A stretch of 64,000 nucleotides of DNA, taken from Liolophura sinensis (taxonomy: Eukaryota > Mollusca > Polyplacophora > Chitonida > Chitonidae). Every line of letters begins with the position of its first letter. The stretch's first letter is position 1. Below, piece by piece: positions 34,931-46,636 of this stretch. Both the position numbers and the translations under genes were made by a program. A model generated the notes under the pieces. That model searched no databases. It was given only the letters and a program-made list of their open reading frames with translations, and had not been told where the DNA came from. The stretch is taken from positions 8,902,706-8,966,705 of the forward strand of contig NC_088296.1 of assembly GCF_032854445.1 (NCBI RefSeq). Reading direction: 5' to 3'.

Positions 34931-35877
34931 ATTCCGCTTAACCAAGCCCGCAGACTGAGTAAGGGAACATTTTGTTTGACACAAGGTTAAGGCCAGCTAT
35001 CCATCCAGCCGTCCGGCCATTCATCCACCCCAGCCAGCTATTAATCCATTCAGCCATCAATCCAGCCAGCTATTCATCCAGCCATCCGACCACTCATCCA
35101 CCCAGTCAGCCAGCTATTAATCCATTCAGCCATCAATCCAGCCAGCTATCCATCCAGCCATCCGGCCATTCATCCATCCATCCATCCAGCCAGCCAGCTA
35201 TTAATCCATCCAGCCATCAATCCAGCAAGCCATCCACCCAGCTATCCATCCAGCCATCCATTCAGCCTTCCAGCCCGACCAGCCACCCCATCAATCCAAA
35301 CAGGGTTGCTTGGTGATTTTTCCATGCATAATCATATGCGTTAAGTTCTAGAACTCAACAAGAGGCCTACATGGTTAGATAGTTCGCTGGAATTTCAACA
35401 AAGGGTTTTCTGTTCAGCTATAACGGCATGTGAACCGTTAGGCGAAACCCGCTTTATTGTAGATGTATATGTATATACTCCCCCAGACACTAGGGTGATT
35501 GAGACCACTGGCATACTGTACCTTGCCAACAGACCGTATTCCCTCCCAGGCCCCAACTGAACTAGGGCAAGCAGGGGTATGAGCGGGTGAGGTTGGGAGG
35601 GAGAGAGGGGAAATGGACCGGTAAAATGCAACTTAAAGTGTGTGGAGGCATTTCAACAGGCGTCAGGTGTATGAAAAAAGTTTCTTGTTTGCTAGACTCC
35701 GAATTGAGCCATTCGCTATAGATTTACCAGAGATATTGTCAAGGATAATAGGTTGCTTTCTGGGCGTTTTGCTGAATGGCCCTTGAATACGCTGCAAAAT
35801 GAAATGGGACTGTTGATTTCCACTGTTCTGTGAAACGAATGAAAAGTTAGTGTAAAAGTTTTTCATGCATTTCCAAG
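34931..35877. repeat. right copy of the near-identical 1-kb segment
   Basis: Starts at the first base after the gap with attccgcttaaccaagcccg and runs to ttcatgcatttccaag at 35877, then continues into unique sequence. Its minisatellite is shorter than in the left copy, and scattered one-base indels separate the two. Confidence 0.95.
34993..35300. repeat. ATCC/CAGC minisatellite, right copy
   Basis: Same array type as 33738-34155 with fewer units. Confidence 0.92.
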
Positions 35878-36395
35878 TAATGCTACTTCGCAATAGCGGC
35901 TATCAAAAACCTAATCGGGGATAAATATGCGAGTTAAAACCGTGTCAAACTTGTGGTATAAATAGCGAAACGATCATCCCCTTGGTCTCATGGCTATTCG
36001 GTGCACTTGCACCCAGATATGGAGAGGGCGACAGTCTAATACCTCATCAGTTAGTGATCTGTTAATAAAGTAGGCGCTAATTAATGCCCCTTATGAGTGA
36101 TATGATAATTTGACGTTGGGTAATATAAGGTATTAGATAATATGATGCACTGTAATAAGCGTGTTATACGATGAAGCATTACAAAATTCGTAGTTTCAAG
36201 CTGTGAAGCACCGTACAGTAGTGGCAAGCATTAAAATATGAAATATGGCGAAGGCGTCAGACAAAATAAATAAATATATAATTAGTAAATATATAATAGA
36301 TAGATAAATATCGTAAAAAAAGATACTCGTAAAATGTGACAATATAAAGCACGATAGCATTTATTTGTTTAAGTGTTGCTAATTTAATGCGGTAA
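35878..36395. other. no gene recognised
   Basis: Unique AT-rich DNA following the duplicated segment, with an AAAT/ATAT-rich stretch near 36266-36310. Confidence 0.5.
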
Positions 36396-36396
36396 T

Positions 36397-36508
36397 CGAA
36401 AATATTTCACTTATATGACGTGACAAGCACTATATTTTTGGGAGGAAAACGGACAGAGCCCGACGCAAACGCACGACCATCCGCAGAACAGCACGTAGGT
36501 AAGAAGTG
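36397..36508 (-). mobile_element. SINE family A fragment, decayed
   Basis: Minus-strand words aaaatatttcacttatatga, gggaggaaaacggacagagc, acgaccatccgcagaac and gcacgtaggtaag follow the family A order. Confidence 0.6.
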
Positions 36509-38328
36509 TGTAATAATAAGATTGAACTTAAAACATTTAAGAAAATGTATAAATCACAAGACCTGGATTTGAATCATGTGAATTTGTCTCTTCAGGTCTG
36601 CAGATTATAAAACCATACCACCCGTTCAAATAAGGAAAGAATGTTCGTTTCTTTTTTCGAAAGAAGAAAAACTGAATGTCTTGATACAGTCATAAAACAG
36701 TCACTTTTGACAAAATTTTTTTTTTTATAAAAACATGTGATTTCAGAGATATGCATCCACCATAGGTTATCGTGGATCTTATTAATGGGAAGTATACTGT
36801 ATGTACCCTATCCTTTACATAGGGTCTTGCTATCTCAGTGTTATCTTACAACATCGTGCAAAGGATCTCACTTTGCAACGACGAGTCTTTACCTGGCAAT
36901 GAGAAATAAAAGCACCGTTAGGCCAGTAAACCATGCACCGCTGGCATTATCAATGTAGAGGGTGTTGTGACATTTGACGTTGCATGCACACTCTTGGCGT
37001 ATATCATTTTTACTTCAGTTTTGAAAAAAAGCCCAAAACGTTACCTTAACAAGGTAAATTAGCTCAAATCGCTAACATCTACCTGGCTGGGGCGAGCTCG
37101 TGCGAGAGGGTCAAGTTTCAATCTTCAAGCCCACAACCCACTTTCGCCTTATACCATGGCCCCTTTAAGTGCCATCGCATTGCGGTGGCTGGGCCTGGGG
37201 AATCAGCTCCCAGAGCAGAGAGAGCCGATTTCTTGTATTACAGGTATCTGTTGCCTATTGTGGGGGTAGGGGTAATGAAGGTAGTAGGGGATGAATACGG
37301 GGATCATTTACTCGTCCCACATGGACCTTTGGGCAGGGTAAAGGTTCACAAAGCATTGGGGGACATAAAGTACTCTTAAACACAGGCGTGACAATGTCTA
37401 CCACAGCCGCGTTAGGGAACATAATGAAGTACACCTCCGTCCTATCTACAATGCTCTTGGACTGAAATCCCTATCATGGGGATCAATATAGTATCTAGCA
37501 CACAAGCTGTGTCAAAGTCTGAAATATATATATAAGATTTTGAAAAAAAACCCCTCACAAACCAAAGTTCATGTTCACATGTTCAATTTCTCCAATATAC
37601 ACATACACTGCCCAAAAATGCTGAGGGTGTATCAGTTCCTTTTTATATTTCTGGAAACTGCGACATGAATATGAAGTACAATTTAGCATGATGTAGCATA
37701 CAAGAGAGTCTAACTCAACTCAACTCAACTCGAATACATGTGTTTTATCCATATTTTTGTATGGTGTAACCCGTTGTGCGGTATAAAACAAACATATAGT
37801 GTGTCCGACAATTGCAGATGCAGGCATCCACATCCACAAAATCCTGATATGACCTGCGGCTCAAAGGTATTCAATGGAATCTGATCAGAGGGTGGACGAA
37901 AAAGTGGGGGAAAAAACATAGAAAGACACAAAAGTCGGTACAATTAACGTCTAGGGCTAAAATATCAGATTTTCATGAATGTATAAACTACTTACAAAAC
38001 ACTGTAGAATGACGCATACAATCTTCACCTGATTCTAACTGTACAGTTTTGAATTGGATATCGTCTGTATAGAATATCATTTCCCCTGCCAACGTCACTG
38101 GAAGCTAATGACTGCTTTTTCTGCCCTGATAAATATCCAGCTTTATTCACTATTTTTGTCTTTTTTTGTTGTACATAATTCTTTGAGAACCAGTGCTTTA
38201 GGCTGTTTTGGAAACTGGTCCTTTGGTTATCCACTCAGAGGGCCCCTTTCCACGAGTTAGAAGTTGTACATGCATGTATAAACGAATTAGTCGGACCTGA
38301 CGCTTGGACACCTCTCATTCCAGCCCTC

Positions 38329-38359
<31 letters not shown>

Positions 38360-41188
38360 CACGCTATATGTATCAGTATTGCCAGTTTCTAATCTGACCC
38401 GGATGTGCCAGTTCTGAATGTGATTCAGATCTGCACTAAGGTATCGTTATTTGAAAGCTGTGTTTTTTTTAATCAGTAGCCGCAATCTCAGGTTTAGCGA
38501 ATCAGCTCTTTTGTATGACATTGCGACATCTGAACAAGCAGTGCACTGATTTTTAAAAATTTTGCAGACATCCATTTACATCTGACACAGTGGGGAAAGT
38601 TTAAGATAATATAACCGGAACCATTTTGGAATCCCCCCTTCTTTTTTACTTGAATACGGAGACGCTATTCGAGTGTAGCGAATTAGTAGGCGACATATCC
38701 AATTCAAAGTTCACGTTGTCAACTGAGAAATCAATATCCAGAGTTTAAACGAGACGGAAATTTGAAATGTTTGCATTTGAGCCAGTAATGGCCAATGTAA
38801 TGTACTTTTCTTACTTTAAGTTACATTATTTTATATGTCAGTATAATGAACCGCTGGATTAAGTCGGGTACTGACATTAGTCTGCGTCAGAGCCCTTCAT
38901 AAACCAATACTTGCATTCGATAAAATGAAACTATTCTTAAGTTCTGCGTGTTGTGGTTGAATTTGTCTAATAACTTTCAACCACTCGTTTATTGAAAGCA
39001 AAATACAATGAAACTCAAAAAAAAACCCTTTTTTTTTCTTCTTGGAAAGCTATACTTTTGCATGTCTACGTTTGCGAGAGAGTGATGGGGCAAGAGGAGT
39101 TCGGATGGGCAGGTAATGCGCTCAGTTTCGTATCCAGGCACTTAAGAATTTTTAATTCTACCAACAGTGCCCGAGGAGACAAGAACATCAGCCTAAGCGA
39201 AGTCAAATCCATATACAAAGACGCGCTAATGCGTTAATGGTCGACAAGTTTATTATCGCTGGACCGCACAAACAGGTCTAACCTTGATTTTATTGGATAA
39301 TATTGCACCTGGCTAATCGACGTAAATATGACTGCGTGCCTACTTCAATATCCAGTGAAATGTTATAACTGTTCGCGCATGCCATAAAACCTTGTGTCAA
39401 CAAGTTAGTCTTTTCATCCGAGGTCGAGATAGGTTAAAAGTTTACTTATGTCCACCCCGTATTATTGAAAGGTAATCGAACAACCGTCAGTGGATTTGTC
39501 TCCACTCTCTACCAGCGGCCTACCTTTTAAGAACATTTTGATCTGGAGGGCTTTTTTGCGGCGGACCTTACAAACGCCTGTTCACTATCAGCGATGGGTA
39601 AACACTAGAGTGTGTGTAGGTAGACTTAAGCAATGATTTAATATTGTTTACAGATTGTAAAATGACTGTGGGAAAAACTGACTTGCGTCTGGTGAGAGCT
39701 TGTTAAATTATTGTACACTACAGGCAAAGGGCGACGTGGCTAAACAGTCTGTCGTCTTGTCTCATTTCATGTCAACGCGTTTTTAACGAAAAGACAAAAA
39801 GCGGAGGGCAGAGCACTAGTGAATTGGTAGTGCAGACCAACGCTATTGGCGTTATTGGCCTGCGCCTAACGTCCTTGTTCACTAAGTGCATAGTTTGGAC
39901 GCGTACACTTTAACACATCTTCCCACTTCGAACCGAACCCAGTGTCAACACCACAACATGGGTTTGGCGACCCCTCTCACATTAAGCTCGATAGTTGAGC
40001 AGATAAACACATTTTCTTATCTCAAGAGACTGGTTTGCTCAAAATCCATTTACCTTGATACGAATTATTTTAACATTTGACACCCGCTGCGGGACTTCTT
40101 CTCCACGTCGTGCGTGGCCAGAAAGCTGTTTGGGGATTATCATTACTTTCACTCGAATATACACGATAATTTCCGCAATAAACAAACTGGGACTTTCGAC
40201 GTGCACCCAATCATCCGTGTACATCTGCCAACAATCTCCTATTAATGACTAATCACTTTTGAAACTGTATAGAAAGCCGAACGCATTCCAGGGGCGGAGG
40301 AACATTGAAGCGGTGGACTGGGCGGGAGAGGGGTGTTGGGGTGATAGTATACGGATGTATTCCGCTAACGCCTACGATTTCACACCTTCCGTTAATCCGG
40401 GCATTAGTAACAGCTTAGCAAAAACAAGGGAAATGGGTACAATCCACTTAAACCTGCTGAGGTAGGCTGTGAGCGAATTCCGTCAATCGGGAAAGAAATT
40501 CTGCCAGGAAATTGAATAAACACTGTTCCTATTCCTATTTTGACACAAACGGAACAAGAACTACAAACCATGTGGAGGGCTGGCATGACAGATTGACAGA
40601 CCTTAAAATGAAATCTGAGCAACCAGTGATTGATGTAATGCGATATGCTGATTCGGTATCACACATTCTTGCTATATAAATGTGATATTCAACATCGTCT
40701 GTTAAACATTACTGCATTGTTGGTATATATTCAGTCACATTGTCTAAAATGTTACTTATTTAAAAAAGAAATAAATGGTACAATAAAATGTATTCGGTTT
40801 GTTTGGGTTTTGCACATAGTAGACATATATGACATAATAGATATGTCTGTCAATCTGTAGATCTACACCCCTACCCATTAACCACATGCGGCAGTAATTA
40901 AAATTAATCATACCAGCTTATAGCACATCGGGGGTCGTAGGCGTTAGCGGAATAAACCAGTATACGTCGTTACCTACTAATTAATGGGGGAAGGGAGTTG
41001 GCGACAATGGCATTGTCCCCGTGACAATTGGCCTTAATGACAAAACAGACGTTTATACTTGGAAAAAGATATATCTGCAACATGTATTTGGTTTTGAATG
41101 ACGTACCTGTGTACAGGTACTATAACTTTTACGCTCTATTTGAGTATTAAAGTTTATTCCGATGAACACACCCATCACCACCCCACAC
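36509..41188. other. 4.7 kb without recognisable gene or transposon
   Basis: Only simple repeats stand out: a short AACTC pentamer run at 37711-37731 and a C-run followed by CA repeats at about 38327-38360. Open frames reach 81 codons but show no domain, and no exon pair with compatible splice sites was convincing. Confidence 0.5.
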
Positions 41189-41189
41189 T

Positions 41190-41870
41190 CAACCGTCCAT
41201 CGTCTATCAACCTGCCTGATTAGCCACTAAATTATCCAGCCAATACCTAATTAGCCATTGAATTATCCAACCACTACCTAATTAATCACTGAATCATTCA
41301 ACCACTAATTAATTAGCCCTTGAATCATCCAACCACTACCTAATTAGCCACTGAATCACCCAACTACCTTATTAAACACTGAATCATCCAACTACCTAAT
41401 AAGCCACTGAATCATTCAACCACAAATTAATTAGCCACTGAATCATCCAGTCACTACCTAATTAACCACTGAATCATCCAACTACCTAATTAGCCACGGA
41501 GTCATCCAACTACCTAATAAGCCACTGAATCATACAACCACTAATTAATTTGCCATTGAATCATCCAACGACTACCTAATTAACCACTGAATCATCCAAC
41601 TACCTTATTAGCCACTGAATCATATAACCACTAATTAATTTGCCATTGAATCATCCAACCACTACCTATTTAGCCACTGAATCATCCAACGACTACCTAA
41701 TACGCCACTAAATCATTCAACCACTAATTAATTTGTCATCGAATCATCCAAGGACTAATAATTACCATTGAATCATCCAACGACTACCTAATTAACCACT
41801 GAATCATCCAACCACTACCTAGTCAACCACTAAATCATCCAACAACTACAACTTAGCCTCTCTCGTTGAG
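41190..41870. repeat. about 30-bp minisatellite, more than 20 units
   Basis: Words such as ccactgaatcatccaactac, ctaattagccattgaatcat and caaccactacctaatta alternate with unit lengths of roughly 27-32 bases. Two or three unit types are interspersed rather than one uniform period. Confidence 0.9.
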
Positions 41871-42788
41871 TCACTACATGTACCACCCAACCGCTAGACC
41901 AACCAACCAACAAAACACTATCATGAAGTCATTCTCCAAATCAATGGCACTGCATTTTTTTTCTAAATACACAATAATTTTCGGTGGTTCGAAAATAAAA
42001 TCCATAACAAAGATGAAGCCTATTACTGCATCAGTAACAATAACTGCAACCGATCAACATGAAGGCAGACGAACATATACAGCATTTTTCATTTATATTC
42101 CATTTTTCTGTGTTTGCTTTAATATCTATACATGACTCTTGTGGAGCTCTAAAATCATATATGTCAATATCCCCTGCTAACACAATTGGTGGAGCGGATA
42201 TGACATCTATCCGGCCAGACTGTGTTTGAAGTTAAACTGTTTATGTCAAGGTATATTCTCATCTACTAGCCAAATCATATTGTAAAATTGTATTCGTCCC
42301 TCATAAAATGCCCAAAGGACAATAAAATGAAAATTCAGTAGATCTATCGCACATCCCGTTCACGAGATGTTTGTTTCCATGTCCAGCCAACAATTTGTTA
42401 AGGTTCATCTTCACTCTAACATACATTCCAGTTATTTTCAAACTTTGTGTACGGTGAACCTATAACATGCAAGTAAGAAGATATGTTTTAAATTCAGGAG
42501 ATCAGACGCATATTCGGATATTTCTGTCTTTGTCCAATTAACCATTTGGTTAAGGTCAACGTTTAATCCAGTCTTCTCGTCAAATTTTTGTCATATTAAG
42601 ATATTCTGAAGTATTCTAAATGCAGCACGCCAATTACCTTAACGGAGTCTTCATTTAACTTCGTGTTAAGGACATTTTATTGATTTATCAACCCTTCAAA
42701 ATTCTGATGGTACAATATATAATGTCACGGCTTTTTTACTACAAATTATTAATCCACTACCATTGATGGGATTTGTGTCGTCTATATC
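41871..42788. other. no gene recognised
   Basis: AT-rich DNA. An 89-codon frame at 41866 has no domain. Confidence 0.5.
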
Positions 42789-42789
42789 G

Positions 42790-43010
42790 GGCCTACCTGA
42801 CTCAGATAGTTAAAGCGCTTTTTCGCTGCAACTGTCAAGCGTGTGTGACCAGTGAGGTCGAGTGTTCGAATCCAAGGGCTTTAACTCAAGAGGTTTGACA
42901 GGTACCCAGCGAAAGTCGATGGTTTACACCGGTTCTTCTCCACCCACACCTGCTCGCCGTCATATAAGTGAACAATTTTTCAGCAAAGCCTTAGAAATAA
43001 AATCAAACAC
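42790..43010 (+). mobile_element. SINE family F
   Basis: The head has an A-box-like ctgactcagatagttaaagc and a very good Pol III B-box, gtgttcgaatcca, near 42863. The body (gacaggtacccagcgaaagt, ggtttacaccggttcttctc) leads to the shared tail (gccgtcatataagtgaacaa). It is the best family F copy here. Confidence 0.7.
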
Positions 43011-45562
43011 ATGAAAATAGATGTATCGTGTACCGATCTAGGCGTCGAAACAGGCATCCGTATACGAGTTCTCAGGGTTATTGATCACTAAATCGATTTC
43101 CAAAATAACACAAACCACGAAAGGACTAAGAAAGCAGATAAAGTAAGAAATGTGGATGTATTAATAAAAAGAGAAGCTGTCAACAGTTTCGAAAAATGAA
43201 AGGACGATGTGAGGAATATTCCACGAAAATGAAATAACCCAGTATCAAAATCATATATGACGTTAGTTCATAAAGTTTTAATTAGTTAAAATATGCATTA
43301 AAAATAATAATTGTGACTGTTCGAATATCGAGGACGACTATTTTGTTCGGCACGATGGTGTACGGTAATAACCTAAATGATGGCGTCTTCAAAAAACTCA
43401 TCAGCGATTCAGAGTGAATCCACCCCGACGACAATCTGGGGGCTGGGCTTGGAAATTGACTCAGGTGAATTAAAAAAAGCGTTCCAATGCATAAATTAAA
43501 GGAGCTAATTTCATGGTAAGTTTAAACCTCATTAGGAGAGAATTTCAAATGAAGCTCCCACGTTCACACCAGGGCACATTTTAAAGGGATATTCACTCTG
43601 CGCGATATAAATGAATTCAGTGGAAAGAAATTTATAGACACTGTCTAAATGGTGCTTGGCGAAAGCAAGAAAGACGTGCATGGCGCCATTTTCTGTATCC
43701 GAAAGCCTGACAAAACCTATGTGACGTAATTATCTTGCAACAGCTAACGATTCGAAGATTTTTTTCACAGATACATAAAAATTTTTGTCATAATATTGTA
43801 TTATACATCCGGGGGTCACATAAATTGTGGAAATTTTTCTGCGTAAAAGTTATTCATCCTTATGCAAATTAGCCCTCTCTGATGTGCCGCGATATCGAAA
43901 TCAAATTTTGCTTCTCTGTATTTAACGGCAGTCTCAGTCAAATGCATGCATACGTAGTCCTTCTCATATATGTATTATCATGTTGCAATCATATAGGCAA
44001 TATACGATTAAGCATGATCTATTTGCTTAGCTGATGTGCAAATCTTTGGAATTTGGAGTCATAAAATCATAAATTCTTCATTCTGCGCCCACTTCAAATG
44101 TTAAAATCGCCATCATATCATTCATTCATTGCTGAGGTTAGCAATAGTTGCTGTGCATAAAGAAATACAACTTACCTATGATGGCATGCAGTTAGCAATC
44201 CGTCCAAATAACTGTCTGTTTTACCATCAATTGAGTTTCGCTTTTCTGAATGATCTTGGTATTTGCCTAATAAGTACAGAAAACAACCTCTGCCATTCAG
44301 CAAGAATAACCCTTTACTGATGCCGAAACGGTAGCTTTTTTACTTATCAGCTGTGAACAATATTATGTGTTTCCCACACGTATCGTTTGTCATAAGGGTG
44401 AACCTTTTGAGTATTTCTGGCTTTAAATTTTTGTCATCGCGCCATACTCTAGTGTCTTACGATACAATGGATGCGCAGGGCCGTGTTTCCTGCCTTGCAT
44501 TGAACCGGGGATGGGGACGGTAACGTGATACATCGTCTATTCATATTTTTCACCTGACTACGTAAACAGGAAACGCAGCCTTATTATACTGGAGCAGGAA
44601 GGATCAGAAAAGACAAACACTTTTCATCCAGATATACCCTCTATAATTCGTCTGATTACTACATTTATGGTATTGGACACTGTTCACAAATGATCCACTA
44701 ACCGCTTCTTAATGTCATTCTCCATATAAACCGTTATACCTAGACTCAGCTTGATTTCCCGGTCTTCGAAGTCCGATTTCTTTCAGTGAGCAACTCTTAA
44801 TAAAAGTTGTTTATTTCCTTGTTTAGTTTATTTAATAAATCGTTTATTTTTTTGTAAGTGAATCAGTTTTTTTTATCTCCTATGTTCCTTATTTTTTTAT
44901 ACGTTGTACGCAGGAAATAAATTTACATGACGTAGAACTAGTTTTCAAGCATAGGAAACAGCCAGTTAATTTTAGTTAAATTCCACCTGGTTTTAAAAAA
45001 AATCACGGTTGGTGGAGAAAATTCTCACCCAGCAAAGGTTGGGTTCGAACACGCGTCCCAGTGGTTGACGAGCTAGATATTTGAAGCATTTTCGTTTGCG
45101 CAAATCTTCAAACGGGCATGTCTCAATACGTACTGTGCTCACAAAAAGATTTTTGGTTTGTCTGGGTTTGTAATTGGCATGGTTAACTATTTTACGTGTA
45201 TGATCATAAAATCACTAAAACCTATCAGAAAGAGGAATCGAACATGACAATAATATCAATAGGAGTCTTGTTGTTAAAAACAAACATATCAACAGGAGTC
45301 TTGTGAATACGAGAAGGCATAGATGGCGTGTATAGAGTTAAAGGTTAAGGAGAGTTTCTTAGTTCCTCCATGTAAGCAACAAATAAAATGCGAAATGATC
45401 ATGCACATGTTATGATAGCATCTACCTAGACCACTGACGTGTAACTAATTTGCAAATTAATAGAGAGAGAGATGTGGTTATGAAATTATAATTTTACCTT
45501 CAGAGGTAGAGATTTTAAACTTTTCGACTTACATTAGGTCAAAATCTTTTTTCCTCTTTCAG
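43011..45562. other. upstream region of the gene, no promoter recognised
   Basis: The first modelled exon opens after a splice acceptor, so at least one further 5' untranslated exon and the promoter should lie upstream, here or further away. No TATA box, CpG island or other start signal can be assigned with confidence. A weak tRNA-like B-box (gggttcgaaca) lies near 45040. Confidence 0.4.
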
Positions 45563-45991
45563 AAACTTTTGATATAACGTCGTATGGAATCATCTGACAA
45601 GTCCAAGAAAGTCCGGTTGTCGTCTAGTAACATCCTCACTTACAGAAGAGATGAACGCGGAGTAATACAATGGGACTGCTTTCAAGCGCCAGATTCAGCA
45701 AAGCAGACGACAGGCGACTTCGACGAACCGGATGGAGACGCCGCAAGCGTGTTCACGACACAACAGTCAGTTCCTACTGGCCAGAATGACAGCTGCAGAC
45801 GTTCTGTTAAATCACTGAATAATTTCTACCCGGGGACCGGAAATTTGTACCAGTTTCAAGATCGCACTCTGCTGACAGGAAGTGTGGAAACAAATCACCC
45901 ACTACTGCAAGGGTGTGGGATGACAGGAGATTTCCCGCCATGTGCAGCCACAGGAAGTTCTGCTTCACCCCTTAACGACTCTGAAGTGAAG
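45563..45991 (+). CDS. exon 1 of modelled gene (start codon)
   Basis: The acceptor tttttcctctttcag precedes base 45563. The ATG at 45584 follows an in-frame TAA at 45575-45577, so translation cannot start upstream within this exon. The 136 codons end with ...NDSEVK at a gtaaac donor, phase 0. The start of the protein is rich in Ser and charged residues (MESSDKSKKVRLSSSNIL). Confidence 0.8.
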
Positions 45992-46604
45992 GTAAACAAA
46001 CGTTGTGACATTTACCACGTGTCTGTTCACAAGCACCGGATATGAAAATCAATAATCTGGCAAAACAAACAAAATCATGTCTGGCTTACACCGTGATAAT
46101 ATCTTCAGTTAACAGGTAAAGAATTAGCCTTGCATACCATGTTCTTGTTTGGTGGATACGAAAAAAAAACAATCCATTATCAGCTAAAAAAAAAACGTGC
46201 ATGAATCATGTTTTTTTTATGTCAGTCTTGCAGTGAAACAAGTGACTTGATATGCATTTTCTTTTGCACCTGGGATAGGCTCACACAATACTTATAGAGC
46301 TATAAGTATATCCTTGTGCTTATTCCTTTCTCCCACAATTTAAAAAAAAAAAATTATCTTCCGGCTCTGGAATTGCGCCTGAAGTGTAAATTTATTCATA
46401 TGAGTAAACATTCGTTAAAGACATGCACTAACTAAGCACATGAATAATCAAAAGTCAAAACAGCAGTGCAGTAGTGAAAAAAATAATACCCATTTACGCG
46501 GATCTAAGTACAGGATCTTTGTTTTGCTTAAAAAGGGTATTTCCTCACTGGTTTAATGATTTATTATATATTTATGTATTTCATGTATTTCATGTATGTA
46601 TGTT

Positions 46605-46636
<32 letters not shown>

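Noticed and set aside
33705-35316. Ser/His/Pro-rich frames from the ATCC/CAGC arrays
   Set aside because: They are frames through a minisatellite, duplicated around an assembly gap, and some run through N bases.
38992-39237. 81-codon plus-strand frame ending in a polar helix-like stretch
   Set aside because: No domain, no splice partner and no composition bias that would separate it from chance frames.
42790-42870. tRNA gene suggested by good A- and B-box words
   Set aside because: No cloverleaf with proper acceptor and anticodon arms could be built, and it is followed by a SINE body and tail.
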